61,328 nt of DNA, taken from the NCBI GenBank assembly GCA_905182095.1, contig CAJJAQ010000014.1, positions 1-61,328 on the forward strand. The letters run 5' to 3'. Origin of the DNA: an uncultured Pseudomonadales bacterium (lineage in GTDB: Bacteria > Pseudomonadota > Gammaproteobacteria > Pseudomonadales > Azotimanducaceae). Made by a program: the position numbers and the translations under genes. This document shows, one piece after another, positions 22,099 through 33,197 of the stretch (position 1 is its first letter; each line of letters begins with the position of its first letter). Below the pieces are notes generated by a model. It saw nothing but the letters and a program-made list of their open reading frames with translations, was not told the DNA's origin and searched no databases.

Positions 22099-22371
22099 AT
22101 GCAACAGACAGTCCTCACCATTATCAACCCACTCGGTCTTCATGCCCGAGCAGCGTCCAAATTTGTTGATTGCGCAAAGCATTTTGAGTCAACCATTACA
22201 CTTGCTACGCACAGCGGCGAAGTGGACGGCAAAAGCATTATGAAACTATTGCTGTTGGGCGCGCCCATGGGCACGCAGATCACCTTACGGGTAGTCGGCG
22301 TTGACGAGGACAGTGCATTCCAAGCTACATGCGAACTCATCAATGCGGGTTTTGGCGAATTAGAAGAGTAA
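22099..22371 (+). CDS. ptsO: PTS phosphocarrier NPr (HPr-like); start MQQTVLTIINPLGLHARAA
   Basis: NPLGLHARAASKF phospho-His site; ORF-track start at 21979 lies in noncoding repeat DNA. Confidence 0.9.
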   Translation: MQQTVLTIINPLGLHARAASKFVDCAKHFESTITLATHSGEVDGKSIMKLLLLGAPMGTQITLRVVGVDEDSAFQATCELINAGFGELEE

Positions 22372-23714
22372 TGCTCAACACAGACCAGCAGCAGTTAGAG
22401 GACCTTCTACGTGGCCTTGGTCGCAGTAGTGTAGATGAAACGAAAATCCTCCTTACCTCGCTCCGCCCCAACGAAGTTGCCATGGCGTTAGAAGCCAATT
22501 TACCCAACACAAGGCGGGTGATTTGGCAGTTACTTGACGACGAGGCGCGTAACCAATGTTTGCAATATCTGCGCGAGGATGTGCGAGCTGAATTTCTAGA
22601 GGCCATGGATACCGCTCAATTGGTAGCTGCTGCAGAAAACCTAGATACCGATGATTTTGCCGATATTTTGCAGCAATTGCCCGCAACGATAACCAACCAA
22701 GTCTTAGAAAATTTGGATGCTCGAGATCGCGCCCGAGTGGAGTCTGTATTGTCCTATCCGGAGGACAGCGCTGGTGGACTAATGAACACCGACACAATAA
22801 CTGTCCGTCCACGCCACGCCATTGAATTGGTTTTACGTTATTTGCGACTACGTAAAGATCTACCGAAATCCACTGACTCACTCATCGTCGTCAACAGCGC
22901 CGACGAGTATGTGGGCATGCTACCTTTAGCAAAACTACTCACATCAGACCCAACAGTAACGGTCAGAGAAATCATGGCCGGCGACGTACCGGCAATTCAT
23001 GTGTCCGAGACAGATGCAGCCGTGGCAAAAATGTTCTCGGAGCGAGATCTTATTTCGGCGCCCGTCATAGATGACAATGGACTACTTGTTGGTCGTATAA
23101 CCATTGATGATGTTGTTGACGTTATTATTGAAGATGCGGAAGAGGCGGTATTGGCTCAGGCGGGACTAGACGTAGACGAGGACACCTTTGCACCAGTGCA
23201 CAAAGCAGTGCGCCGGCGCGCCGTATGGTTAGGTATTAATCTGCTTACGGCGCTCATGGCCTCAGGCGTGATTCACTTATTCGAAGAAGCCATTGTCAAA
23301 GTTGTCGCACTAGCGGTACTTATGCCGGTGGTCGCCAGTATGGGCGGCATCGCCGGGACTCAGACATTAACGCTAGTGATTAGAGGTCAAGCAACCGGAC
23401 AAATCGGTAAAAACAATCTACTTTGGATGCTCAACAGAGAGTTCATTGTAGCTGCCTTAAATGGATTGTTGTGGGCAACACTGGTAGCCGTTGCGGCAGC
23501 AACCGTCTTCGCAGATACCCTGCTCGGCTTCATTATCGCAGCGGCCATGATGGTGACCATTCTCGTTGCCGCTATTGCCGGTAGCCTTCTGCCAAGTATC
23601 CTGCGCAAGATGAACATCGACCCAGCTATTGCTGGCGGCGTGGTGCTCACCACCATCACCGACATAACCGGTTTCTTCGTTTTTCTCGGTTTAGCTACGT
23701 TGCTTTACAGCTAA
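22371..23714 (+). CDS. mgtE: Magnesium transporter MgtE
   Basis: N-domain, paired CBS domains, C-terminal TM region MPVVASMGGIAGTQTLTLVIRG; TAATG overlap with ptsO. Confidence 0.93.
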   Translation: MLNTDQQQLEDLLRGLGRSSVDETKILLTSLRPNEVAMALEANLPNTRRVIWQLLDDEARNQCLQYLREDVRAEFLEAMDTAQLVAAAENLDTDDFADILQQLPATITNQVLENLDARDRARVESVLSYPEDSAGGLMNTDTITVRPRHAIELVLRYLRLRKDLPKSTDSLIVVNSADEYVGMLPLAKLLTSDPTVTVREIMAGDVPAIHVSETDAAVAKMFSERDLISAPVIDDNGLLVGRITIDDVVDVIIEDAEEAVLAQAGLDVDEDTFAPVHKAVRRRAVWLGINLLTALMASGVIHLFEEAIVKVVALAVLMPVVASMGGIAGTQTLTLVIRGQATGQIGKNNLLWMLNREFIVAALNGLLWATLVAVAAATVFADTLLGFIIAAAMMVTILVAAIAGSLLPSILRKMNIDPAIAGGVVLTTITDITGFFVFLGLATLLYS

Positions 23715-23721
23715 CACAAAC

Positions 23722-23737
23722 TGGCCTACTGGCCAGC
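23722..23737. terminator. Bidirectional hairpin CTGGCC-TACT-GGCCAG between mgtE and pmbA, overlapping the pmbA stop
   Basis: Direct reading. Confidence 0.5.
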
Positions 23738-25057
23738 TATAGTCATTGCATCTAGCAACATACTGGGTGCGCGAATATTCCCACGCATATCAACATCATC
23801 ACCAATGGCAACAATGTTTAGCAGCATATCTTTAAGATTACCGGCAATTGTCAGCTCATCTACCGGGTACATAATTTCGCCATTTTCAACCCAAAAACCT
23901 GAAGCACCTCGGGAATAGTCGCCGGTTACTGCATTAACACCCTGGCCCATCAGTTCCGTAACCAGCAGGCCTGTATTCATTTGTTTGAGTAGATCAGCAT
24001 GAGTAGTCTGGGGCCCAATAACATCTAGGTTATGTACGCCGCCCGCATTACCGGTAGTTTGCATAGCCAACTTTCGCGCAGAATAGGTAGACAAGATATA
24101 GCTACTAACCGCGCCCTTAGTGACGAATTCGTTAATTTGTGTCGCCACACCATCGCCGTCAAAATAGGCGCTGCCTAAACTACCCATAATATGCGGGTCT
24201 TCTCTTAAGCTCATCCACTGGGGCAGTACTTGATTACCTAGGCTGTCTAGCAAAAATGACGCTTTGCGATATTGCGCACCACCGCCAATAGCACCGAGGA
24301 GGTGACCAAGGAGTCCACTGGCTAACTGTGGCGAAAGCAAAATGGGGAATTTGCCGGTGGGTGCTTTTTGCGGCGATAACCGAGCAACCGTACGCCGGCC
24401 AGCCTCTGCGCCCACGGCTAAGGCACTTTCAAGGGCACTGCTCTTGCGCGCCAAGGAATACCAATAATCCCGTTGCATGCCGTTATTGTCCTCACCTATC
24501 AAGACACAACTTAGACTATGCCGAGTACCACAATAACTGCCAATAAATCCGTGGCTATTGCCATAAACCCGTAATCCCTGCTGGGTACTCACTTCTGCGC
24601 CGTCAGAATTGACCAATCTATCGTCCACTCTTAAACCCGCAGCCTCGCACTCGATGGCAAGCTGAGTAGCTTCTTCTGGTTCAATAACCCAAGGGTGATA
24701 GAGATCCAAATCCATAGCTTGCGTAGGCATCAAGGCTTTGTCTGCTAACCCACTACAGTCATCTTCCTGAGTATGTTGCGCAATATTTTTTGCTGCTTTA
24801 ACAGTATCGCGAATAGCATCTATGCTACTGTCCGTGGTGCTGGCAGAGCCTTTGCGCTGGCCATAATAAAGGGTTATGCCAAAACCGCGGTCTTGGTTAA
24901 ATTCCAAGTTTTCAAGTTCGCCTTTACGCACTCGAACACCTAACCCTTGATCCATACTTACCGACACTTCAGCCTGGTTTGCACCTTGCTGCTTAGCTTC
25001 AGTAAGAATATCTTGCACAAGTTCCGTCAATTCTGTTTGATGATCTATAAAATCCAA
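23726..25057 (-). CDS. pmbA: Metalloprotease PmbA/TldE
   Basis: PmbA/TldD family: GFGITLYYGQRKGSASTTD; GGVHNLDV; TGDYSRGASGFWVENGEI. Confidence 0.93.
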   Translation of the reverse strand: MDFIDHQTELTELVQDILTEAKQQGANQAEVSVSMDQGLGVRVRKGELENLEFNQDRGFGITLYYGQRKGSASTTDSSIDAIRDTVKAAKNIAQHTQEDDCSGLADKALMPTQAMDLDLYHPWVIEPEEATQLAIECEAAGLRVDDRLVNSDGAEVSTQQGLRVYGNSHGFIGSYCGTRHSLSCVLIGEDNNGMQRDYWYSLARKSSALESALAVGAEAGRRTVARLSPQKAPTGKFPILLSPQLASGLLGHLLGAIGGGAQYRKASFLLDSLGNQVLPQWMSLREDPHIMGSLGSAYFDGDGVATQINEFVTKGAVSSYILSTYSARKLAMQTTGNAGGVHNLDVIGPQTTHADLLKQMNTGLLVTELMGQGVNAVTGDYSRGASGFWVENGEIMYPVDELTIAGNLKDMLLNIVAIGDDVDMRGNIRAPSMLLDAMTIAGQ

Positions 25058-25081
25058 TGAACTATTCCAAAAAAGTTAAAA

Positions 25082-25579
25082 ATGTCTGAAGACCTCTCAA
25101 AAACCGCACGTAAACGTGAAGCTGAGCGACTGCAACTTGTCGGTCATAAATTGACCGAAATGAAGCCCGACGTACTGGCGACCATTCAAATGTCGGTGGA
25201 GTTGCGCCAAGCAATCGCCACCCATCAACGTATCTCTAGCCGCGAGGGCGGACGCCGCCAGCTGCAATTTATCGGCAAACTCATGCGCAAGATAGACACC
25301 GAGGCCCTAGAGAAACAACTTGCCGACCTCGAAGGCCAATCTAATGATGCGCGCACGTTCTTTCACCAACTTGAACAGTGGCGCGATCGTTTGGTTGAAC
25401 AACCCGACTCTATGACGGACTTTATCGACCAATACCCACAAGTAGATCGGCAACAACTACGACAAATTGTGGTCAAAGCTGGCGCATCTAAACCCAGCAT
25501 CAGTGAGCCGCCCAGCGAGGCACACAAGCGCGCACTGAAACTGCTCTTCAAGTTTATACGTGACAGTGCCAGCGACTAA
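25082..25579 (+). CDS. darP: Ribosome-associated protein YjgA/DarP
   Basis: SKTARKREAERLQLVGHKLTEM; RREGGRRQLQFIGKLMR-like motif; divergent from pmbA. Confidence 0.9.
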   Translation: MSEDLSKTARKREAERLQLVGHKLTEMKPDVLATIQMSVELRQAIATHQRISSREGGRRQLQFIGKLMRKIDTEALEKQLADLEGQSNDARTFFHQLEQWRDRLVEQPDSMTDFIDQYPQVDRQQLRQIVVKAGASKPSISEPPSEAHKRALKLLFKFIRDSASD

Positions 25580-25585
25580 TTAACA

Positions 25586-27031
25586 TTACCCTGCTTGGGT
25601 GCCACCGACGATTATCTCATCTACTTTAAGAGTCGGTTGGCCAACGCCCACAGGGACCGATTGACCGTCTTTACCGCAAACGCCAACACCGCCATCTAAG
25701 CTGAGATCATTACCTACCATAGAAACTTTGTTCATCACCTCAGGGCCACTACCTATTAACGTGGCACCACGAATGGGCGCAGTGACTTTACCGTCCTCAA
25801 TTAAATACGCTTCTGTGGCAGAAAAAACAAAACGACCAGAGGTAATATCAACAGAGCCACCACCGAAGTTCACCGCGTAGACGCCCTTCTTAACCGAACG
25901 CAGTATATCCTCGGGTAAATCTTGACCTGGCAGCATATAGGTATTTGTCATTCTCGGCATCGGCACATGAGCAAAAGACTGTCGACGCCCGTTACCCGTT
26001 GCAGCTACATTCATTAGGCGCGCATTTAATTTGTCCTGCATATAGCCTTTTAGAATGCCGTCTTCTATCAGCACAGTAGATTGTGTCTGAGTACCTTCAT
26101 CGTCCACGGATAAAGAGCCGCGCCGACCTTGCATAGTGCCATCGTCAACTATCGTGCATAAGGTAGAAGCCACCTGCTCGCCGACACGGCCAGAAAAGGC
26201 TGAACTGCCCTTACGATTAAAATCACCCTCTAGACCATGACCCACCGCTTCATGCAGCAATACGCCCGGCCACCCTGGGCCCAAAACCACCGGCATTGGA
26301 CCTGCTGGAGCATCTATAGCCTCCAAATTAATCAATGCCATGCGCACAGCCTCTTTGGCTAAATCACCGGCCCAGTCGCCTTCGCCTAATGAAAACAGGC
26401 TACGTCGACCACCGCCGCCGGCACTTCCGCGTTCACGCCGGTCGCCTTGCACTACGATGACCGAAACGTCTAGGCGCACTAAAGGTCGAATATCTGCAGC
26501 CAAGGTACCGTCACTAGCCATCACCAGCATAGACTCATGACTGGCTGAAATGCGCACATTAACCTCTTTAACGCGAGAGTCTTCGGCCCGAGCAACCGCA
26601 TCTACTTGCCTGAGCAGCACTACCTTTTCTGCATCAGACAAACTAGAAATTGGATCGACGCCTTCATACAGTGCCGGATAGGCTGTGGCGTTAAAGGCTG
26701 GAACGTTTCTGCTGGCGCCTTTCTTAGCAATAGAGCGTGCTGCCTTTGCCGCCTGCTTAAGGCCGTCTAGGCGAATATCTTCGCTGTAAGCAAAACCTGT
26801 TTTCTCGCCAGCTAGCGCACGTACACCAATACCTGCATCAACGGAGAATGCCCCGTCTTTGACAATGCCGTCTTCTAACGCAAAAGACTCAGATCGCGTG
26901 CTTTGCACAAACACCTCACCATAATCGATTTCTCGGCTTAGCAAGTCGAATACTGTTTCTTCTATCTCGGCAAAGGCCATACCTTTGCTTTTCAGCAGGG
27001 TTTCTTCTGCTTGGCTGACTAAATCGCTCAT
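25586..27031 (-). CDS. tldD: Metalloprotease TldD
   Basis: [31 protein letters not shown] HExxxH motif. Confidence 0.96.
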   Translation of the reverse strand: MSDLVSQAEETLLKSKGMAFAEIEETVFDLLSREIDYGEVFVQSTRSESFALEDGIVKDGAFSVDAGIGVRALAGEKTGFAYSEDIRLDGLKQAAKAARSIAKKGASRNVPAFNATAYPALYEGVDPISSLSDAEKVVLLRQVDAVARAEDSRVKEVNVRISASHESMLVMASDGTLAADIRPLVRLDVSVIVVQGDRRERGSAGGGGRRSLFSLGEGDWAGDLAKEAVRMALINLEAIDAPAGPMPVVLGPGWPGVLLHEAVGHGLEGDFNRKGSSAFSGRVGEQVASTLCTIVDDGTMQGRRGSLSVDDEGTQTQSTVLIEDGILKGYMQDKLNARLMNVAATGNGRRQSFAHVPMPRMTNTYMLPGQDLPEDILRSVKKGVYAVNFGGGSVDITSGRFVFSATEAYLIEDGKVTAPIRGATLIGSGPEVMNKVSMVGNDLSLDGGVGVCGKDGQSVPVGVGQPTLKVDEIIVGGTQAG

Positions 27032-27089
27032 ATCTAATTATTGCTCGGTATCATTTTGAATACGTAAGTTATTACTTTAACGCGAAGAC

Positions 27090-30000
27090 TCACTGATTAG
27101 CATCAATGTCCAACAACGGTCCTTGTTCCTTCGGCACTACATCCTGCTCTGGCGCATCTAAGTTGTCTTTGACATTTGCGGCTTTTTCAAACAAATCTGG
27201 CGATAGCCGTTCACCGGCTTCGGGCACAGCGTCAATAGACTGTCCCCAGAGGGTCAAAAACTTCACCTCTGGATCGTCTATGCTACCAGCCACTGAGAAT
27301 TTTGCGCTGCTCATACGCTGAATTGGCTTGCGCAAAATGCGCTCACCGATTGCCACGCCAATACCAGCAAGAGGATTAGCCAGCGCCACATAAGCGGCGT
27401 ACCAAGGCAAATTATCACTGACCGGCAGCGTCACGATCATTTCGTTATTCAAAGTCCCTTGCGCAAAGTCAACCATACCGCCCAATTCATACGTAGAAGA
27501 TGTACTTTTCACTATGAGGTTTTTGTTGAAAGACAATTGTTTGTTTTCTAATTGTATTTCCGCAGCCATACGACTAAAGCTTATACCCTCATCCACCACA
27601 TCTGAAAAATCTAGGTTGATACGTTTGGTGAGCGCAGAAACATTTAGCAAACTAACTAAGCGCAGACCATTTTGTCCCGCCTCCACATCTAAAAACCGGC
27701 CGTCTTTCGCAATGATAGCAATACCGCCTTCGCCGTCGACAATATTCAAATTCGCCGGCGACCCGGGCCAAGAAATATTACCTGAGAGTCGTGCAAACCC
27801 TGTTTCAACAACGGCAATGTAACCCCAGGCTGGCAGCGTGGTGATCAAGTTATCCAAATCCGCTGCCCCTGAAAAAGAGGTTCTATTACTGTCTAAATCC
27901 CAAAAGGCAACGCTGTCTTTTATATGCACTCCTTTAATGTCAATGGAGCGGATATCGAAGCGAATACCAGCGGCTTGAGGTTCGATATTAACTTCCCAAG
28001 CACCGAAAGATTCATCGCCCAGATGTAGTGAACCTACCCTCACATTTGCACGAGGAAGTGCCTTACCGATCTCTACCGGCATCGAATCTACGCGGGTAAC
28101 ACCATCCTCGGCAAACTGACTAACTTGAGGAAGGCGCAGAAAAGACAGATCGATATCAATAATTTCTGCATCGGAGAGATCTACACGACCGATAATGTCA
28201 TCGGACTTTAAAACAAAGCTTAGTTCTTCAGCAATATCCTGCCCGTTGAGCGTAACGTCGTCGAAAACAAAGTCTGCAACCACCAACTCACCTACGTTAA
28301 GGTCTTGGATTTGCCAATCGAATGGTAGAACTACCGCCGCTTCACCGTCCTCAGTAATCCAATCTGCAATATCTAAACGTGGTAACTGGCCAACAATTTT
28401 TAATCCTTTTGCTGCCAACTCAGGCATTGGCGGCGTGGCGGAAATGCCGACACCACCAGAAATTTTTCCACTCAAAGGGTTGCCCTGTTCTGTCGGCGGC
28501 ACCAGTAACCAACCTTGAGTACTCTTAAACTGCCAATCTAACTGTTGAGCTTCAGGCAAAAATTTTAAGTTAAATTCGCTTTGTTCAGCGACTTCCTGAG
28601 GTTTGCCAAATTCTGCAGGCAAATTCACATGCATTCCCAACAGGTCCGTGTTCACAGCTAAGTTCGATACACCGCCATTCATAGACAGATTCAGCAGCGA
28701 AGAAAATTCTGCATCACCCTGCAATACCCCTGGTGCATCTATGCCCAGCAACTGGGTGATTTTTGCCGCATCGATCTGTCCATCAACACTGATCTTTAAC
28801 CACTGCTCATCACTATCTGAAGTGATTACTGCCGGTTGGTCAAACATTGACGCTTTCAGCTGGCCATGAAAATGATGAGGAAGAGTAAAACTCGCCGCAC
28901 CTTGGATATCCTCAACGGATATTTTATAGCTAGGCATATCTAGAGAAACGCCAGACACCTGCAAACTCAGATTAGCCAACAACCCCGTTGGTGAAAGATC
29001 TGCTATTGCCGTGGTGCCGGTGGGTTCGGCGTTAACTGGCGTTAACGCTTGGACTAGAGGAACCTCTATGTGGGCTACAGTCGCAACAAAACCTTCGCCG
29101 TAAACCCGCCAATCATCTTCAACGAAAAGCATATGCTCCTGTAACGGCGAAGAGCGGATGAAATCTAGTATTGCTTGAGCAGTCGGTTCGGCGGAAAAGT
29201 CTACGGCAATAACACCGGCTCTATCGATCTTGGCTGTTGCTTGAGTAAAATCAATACCCAACGATTGTCCCTCAAGATTTTCTAATAGCGTTTCTTGCCC
29301 CAATACTTTGAGGTGCCCTCGAGCGTTAGAAATCTTTGGCCAACCCTGAAGGTAACGGACTTGAACCGAACTGAAATCACCCAGCAACTCGAATCTTCGG
29401 TCAAACTTACGCTCGGGCAAAACATGAATTTGACTTTGAAGAGCCAATTCAACATTGTCAAACCGGCCTTTTTCTGGGGCGGTTTTCAACCAATTATAAA
29501 GACCAGGGCTGAGCTTATAGGGTACATAACTTTGCCCGTGATCCAGCCCCGCCGTGTCCACCTGTACCGTTGCCGCCACTCTCTGCTCGTACTTAGCTTG
29601 AGGCCTAGTGGTCGCAAATTCACCGGTAATTGTCGAGTCGCCTCTCACGGCGACAATATTTTCACCCCGTAACGCCACATACCCGGGCCGAATAATCAGC
29701 GAAAGTTCACCCTCGGCGCTATCCAATTGCCACTCATCTTTAAATAGATCAGGAAAAAGCATGGTCATATCTTCGCCATGGACCATTAAACCTATGTTGC
29801 GCGAATCACCCCAAATTTGCCCACCCGCGTTATTCAATGCCGGAACTCCACGATAACCGTGGAATTGGACGTTCTCCACTGCAAATGCATACCCAAAAGC
29901 TAATTTGGAGTCGGCAAACAGATGAAGGTTTTTAGCGACACCCGATGCGCTGAGCGCACTGAGCCATTCTGACAAGGGTTGGGATGGTTGCGTAGTGCCT

Positions 30001-31076
30001 ATCAGGAAATCACTTACTTCACCAATATCTTGCTGTTCGGACCAGAGCTGCACAGCCGGTGAATTAGCCAAATTGATGAAAGGATCGTTACCTCTGCTGG
30101 GGTCTAAACGAAGAAGAAAGTCTGACAATTCAATCGACTTAGATGCATTGAACAAAGTAATTTTCGACACAGCGCCAATAAGGTGGCGATCCAGACTCTG
30201 CAGTCGCAAACCAAAATCTATACCAACGTCTGCGCTTAGCAGGAGCGAGTCAGATGCAACAATACGAACATTAGTTTGGCCAGTAGTTTGAATACCGTCT
30301 AATGTTTTCAGGTAGCCGTTACTCAGGGACAACAGAAAATCGCTGTCTGCAATTATTCCCCGAGGGACAGTCAAACTACCGCCAACGAAGTATTCTTCGG
30401 AATAACCTGGGGCAAAAGCTCCAGGGTTCTTTTGCAGATAACCAACTGTGAGCGACTGCAGATCAGTACCCGAAAGAGCTTGGTCTAGAATCACTTTGTC
30501 CGCAAAAGCGATATCAACTAAAACTATGCGCTCAGCGCTCGTATTAACTAGATCTAAACCCAACAAATAGGTCTGACTAGCAGCGCCTACCGGCGTGAGA
30601 TGCACTTCTATATCACCAAATATGCGACCGCCCCGCCTAGCGATTTTCTCTAGGTCAAACGGAAGTTCTGCATTGCCCTGATCGCGCAGGCGCCAACCTA
30701 ATGCCGTTTGATCCACATATAGATGAAATTGATCCCAATGAAGAACAGCGGGTACCCAAGCACCCTCAATTAGACTAGCAAAAAAATCAATTTCTAATTC
30801 TAGGGCTTCAATCTGGCCCGCGCCAAATTTTAGTTTAGCAATCTCGACAATTGGATTGAGGCCCCGCCATGAAGCTGTGAGACCGACAACTTTCACGTTA
30901 AGAGGTGCAAGGGTCGCATTAACTCGAGGAGTGAGGCCGGAAACAAAACTGACGCTAATCCTGCCGAAACTTTGAGTTAGCGCTAGGATCACCACCATTG
31001 TAGTCATGGCCAAAAGAACAGGGCGAATGAGGAATTTGTGTAACAAGTTCGCTATGTTGGGTTTAACTAAATTCAT
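27090..31076 (-). CDS. yhdP: YhdP-family AsmA-like inter-membrane protein
   Basis: 1328 aa, single N-terminal TM, AsmA-like C-terminus; tldD-yhdP-rng synteny. Confidence 0.87.
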   Translation of the reverse strand: MNLVKPNIANLLHKFLIRPVLLAMTTMVVILALTQSFGRISVSFVSGLTPRVNATLAPLNVKVVGLTASWRGLNPIVEIAKLKFGAGQIEALELEIDFFASLIEGAWVPAVLHWDQFHLYVDQTALGWRLRDQGNAELPFDLEKIARRGGRIFGDIEVHLTPVGAASQTYLLGLDLVNTSAERIVLVDIAFADKVILDQALSGTDLQSLTVGYLQKNPGAFAPGYSEEYFVGGSLTVPRGIIADSDFLLSLSNGYLKTLDGIQTTGQTNVRIVASDSLLLSADVGIDFGLRLQSLDRHLIGAVSKITLFNASKSIELSDFLLRLDPSRGNDPFINLANSPAVQLWSEQQDIGEVSDFLIGTTQPSQPLSEWLSALSASGVAKNLHLFADSKLAFGYAFAVENVQFHGYRGVPALNNAGGQIWGDSRNIGLMVHGEDMTMLFPDLFKDEWQLDSAEGELSLIIRPGYVALRGENIVAVRGDSTITGEFATTRPQAKYEQRVAATVQVDTAGLDHGQSYVPYKLSPGLYNWLKTAPEKGRFDNVELALQSQIHVLPERKFDRRFELLGDFSSVQVRYLQGWPKISNARGHLKVLGQETLLENLEGQSLGIDFTQATAKIDRAGVIAVDFSAEPTAQAILDFIRSSPLQEHMLFVEDDWRVYGEGFVATVAHIEVPLVQALTPVNAEPTGTTAIADLSPTGLLANLSLQVSGVSLDMPSYKISVEDIQGAASFTLPHHFHGQLKASMFDQPAVITSDSDEQWLKISVDGQIDAAKITQLLGIDAPGVLQGDAEFSSLLNLSMNGGVSNLAVNTDLLGMHVNLPAEFGKPQEVAEQSEFNLKFLPEAQQLDWQFKSTQGWLLVPPTEQGNPLSGKISGGVGISATPPMPELAAKGLKIVGQLPRLDIADWITEDGEAAVVLPFDWQIQDLNVGELVVADFVFDDVTLNGQDIAEELSFVLKSDDIIGRVDLSDAEIIDIDLSFLRLPQVSQFAEDGVTRVDSMPVEIGKALPRANVRVGSLHLGDESFGAWEVNIEPQAAGIRFDIRSIDIKGVHIKDSVAFWDLDSNRTSFSGAADLDNLITTLPAWGYIAVVETGFARLSGNISWPGSPANLNIVDGEGGIAIIAKDGRFLDVEAGQNGLRLVSLLNVSALTKRINLDFSDVVDEGISFSRMAAEIQLENKQLSFNKNLIVKSTSSTYELGGMVDFAQGTLNNEMIVTLPVSDNLPWYAAYVALANPLAGIGVAIGERILRKPIQRMSSAKFSVAGSIDDPEVKFLTLWGQSIDAVPEAGERLSPDLFEKAANVKDNLDAPEQDVVPKEQGPLLDIDANQ

Positions 31077-31087
31077 AAAGAATTTGA

Positions 31088-32608
31088 TTAGCTGCCTCGA
31101 CGCAGCGAGTCATCGGAAAATCTAATAGCAAAATGCCCGACAGCAAAAGCTGGATCGTTTTGTAACGTAATTGAACACTTGAGGGTCGCAGAAAGTTGCG
31201 CCAGAAATTTAGCATCCTCATCTAGAAACCGCTCAATGACCGCTTCGGTAGCAATGACAGTGTACTCGCCGGCGCCCTTGCCAGGCGCATCACTCAGCGA
31301 GTATTGGGCAAAAATTTCACGCAAAATTTCCATGCAAGTAGACTCAGCGGATACAACACTGCCTGATCCAGAACAATTGTCACAGGGCACACAAACCGTT
31401 TGCTCTAAGCTCTTACGCGTTCGCTTTCGACTCATTAGCACCAGACCAAGCTGGGAAAATTCATCACAAAAAGTTTTGCATGGATCCATCGCCAATCCTT
31501 CTTTTAAGGCCTGCAAAACTTGCTGTCGATGCTTCGATTCGAGCATATCGATAAAATCGATAACAATTATGCCACCCAAATTGCGCAAACGAAGCTGCCG
31601 CGGAATACTTTGAGCAGCTTCTAAATTTGTTCTAAACACTGTTTCTTCTAGGTCTGCACCGCCAACAAATCCACTAGTGTTAACATCAATGCTGACCAAA
31701 GCTTCGGTTTGCTCAATAACTAACGAGCCACCATTCGGCAAGCGCACTGTCGGTTCAAGAGCTCGGGTAATTTCACCGTCCACAGCATAACGTTGAAAAA
31801 TCGGAATTTGATCTTGGTAGGAAAATAGACGCGACAAGTACTCTGGCGCATATGTTTGCATGTACTCACGAATCTGTTGCAGTGTTGCCGCATCATCCAC
31901 AGCAATACGCTCGGTTGTGTTACCAACCAAGTCACGAATCAATCGATTTTCCACCGGCAGCTCTGCGTATACGATATTCGGCGGGTTGAGTTTTTTTAAG
32001 TCGCCCTGGATCGTCGACCAAATACGCTGCAACAAGGCAAAATCTTCCAGCAACACATGATCTTCAGCGCCGTCACTGAGTGTTCTGGCGATCACACCAA
32101 TTCCGGCCTTATCCACCAACGGACCAAGCACGCGATAAAGGCGGGTTCGCTCACTCTCATCCTCTATACGCTGCGATATCCCAACATGCTTCTCATATGG
32201 CGTTAACACCAAAAACTTCGCTGCAATGGCGATACGCGTGGTAAGTCGCGGGCCTTTTTGGCCCAATGGGTCTTTGCTCACTTGGACGAGAATATTCTGC
32301 CCATCGTGTAAAAGGCTGCGAATATTTGGCTTAGATTTCGTCGACACTGCACTAGCCGGGGCAGTAGCAGATAGCAACAACGAGGACTGAATGTCTGACG
32401 CATGCAGAAATCCAGGCCGCTCAAGGCCAATATCTACAAAAGCTGCCTGCATACCAGGAACAATGCGTACTACTTTGCCAAGATATATATTCCCCGTAGC
32501 ACTGTAGCCATTGGAGCGCGCCATATGAATTTCTTGTAACGCGCCGTTGGCAATCAAAGCTACTCGTGTCTCAAAAGAGCTGACGTTAATGAGCAGTTCT
32601 TCAGACAT
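31088..32608 (-). CDS. rng: Ribonuclease G; start MSEELLINVSSFETRVALIANG
   Basis: S1 domain GNIYLGKVVRIVPGMQAAFVDIGLERPGFLHASDI; GGIIVIDFIDM; CPxC-type zinc motif. Confidence 0.95.
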   Translation of the reverse strand: MSEELLINVSSFETRVALIANGALQEIHMARSNGYSATGNIYLGKVVRIVPGMQAAFVDIGLERPGFLHASDIQSSLLLSATAPASAVSTKSKPNIRSLLHDGQNILVQVSKDPLGQKGPRLTTRIAIAAKFLVLTPYEKHVGISQRIEDESERTRLYRVLGPLVDKAGIGVIARTLSDGAEDHVLLEDFALLQRIWSTIQGDLKKLNPPNIVYAELPVENRLIRDLVGNTTERIAVDDAATLQQIREYMQTYAPEYLSRLFSYQDQIPIFQRYAVDGEITRALEPTVRLPNGGSLVIEQTEALVSIDVNTSGFVGGADLEETVFRTNLEAAQSIPRQLRLRNLGGIIVIDFIDMLESKHRQQVLQALKEGLAMDPCKTFCDEFSQLGLVLMSRKRTRKSLEQTVCVPCDNCSGSGSVVSAESTCMEILREIFAQYSLSDAPGKGAGEYTVIATEAVIERFLDEDAKFLAQLSATLKCSITLQNDPAFAVGHFAIRFSDDSLRRGS

Positions 32609-33197
32609 TGGCGCGCATCGCCCAAGTATCGATGCCGAAACTTTGCAGTAAAACCTCTGTTTCAAATACAGGCAGCCCAACTATCGCCGTATAGCTGCCC
32701 GCTATTTTTTCACAGAACACCGCACCTAAGCCTTGAATACCGTAGCCACCCGCTTTGTCTTTGGCTTCGCCAGAGCGCCAGTAAGCTTGGGCTTCCTCTA
32801 GACTGATTGCGCGAAATGAAACATCACTGGTAACAACAACCGACTCAAAGTGCAGACCATCATAAAGGGCTACCCCGGTCATTACCTGATGAGTTTGCTC
32901 AGAAAGGCAACGCAACATCCAAATACCCTCGGCAGCGCTATCGGGTTTCCCCAACAATTTTCCATCATGAACGACTATGGTATCGGCGCCCAAAGAGACA
33001 AAACCTTCAGCCCACCCAGCTTTAGATTTAGACAACGCCAGACGCTCAACATAGGCGTCAGGAGCCTCGTTTTGCATAGGGGTTTCGTCGACCTGCGGGT
33101 GACTAATGGAAAACTCAAGACCAATTTGCTTGAGCAGATCTGCGCGACGCGGAGAACTTGAAGAGAGCACTAATTGCTTAGCCGGGTAGTCAGCCAC
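32601..33197 (-). CDS. maf: Maf-family nucleotide pyrophosphatase
   Basis: LVLSSSSPRRADLLKQIGLEF; SLGADTIVV; KDKAGGYGIQG. Confidence 0.95.
   Translation of the reverse strand: MADYPAKQLVLSSSSPRRADLLKQIGLEFSISHPQVDETPMQNEAPDAYVERLALSKSKAGWAEGFVSLGADTIVVHDGKLLGKPDSAAEGIWMLRCLSEQTHQVMTGVALYDGLHFESVVVTSDVSFRAISLEEAQAYWRSGEAKDKAGGYGIQGLGAVFCEKIAGSYTAIVGLPVFETEVLLQSFGIDTWAMRANV

Noticed and set aside
29295-30291. Series of plus-strand ORFs antisense to yhdP
   Set aside because: Shadow ORFs of a 1328-aa gene with coherent AsmA-like coding; no RBS or family motifs.
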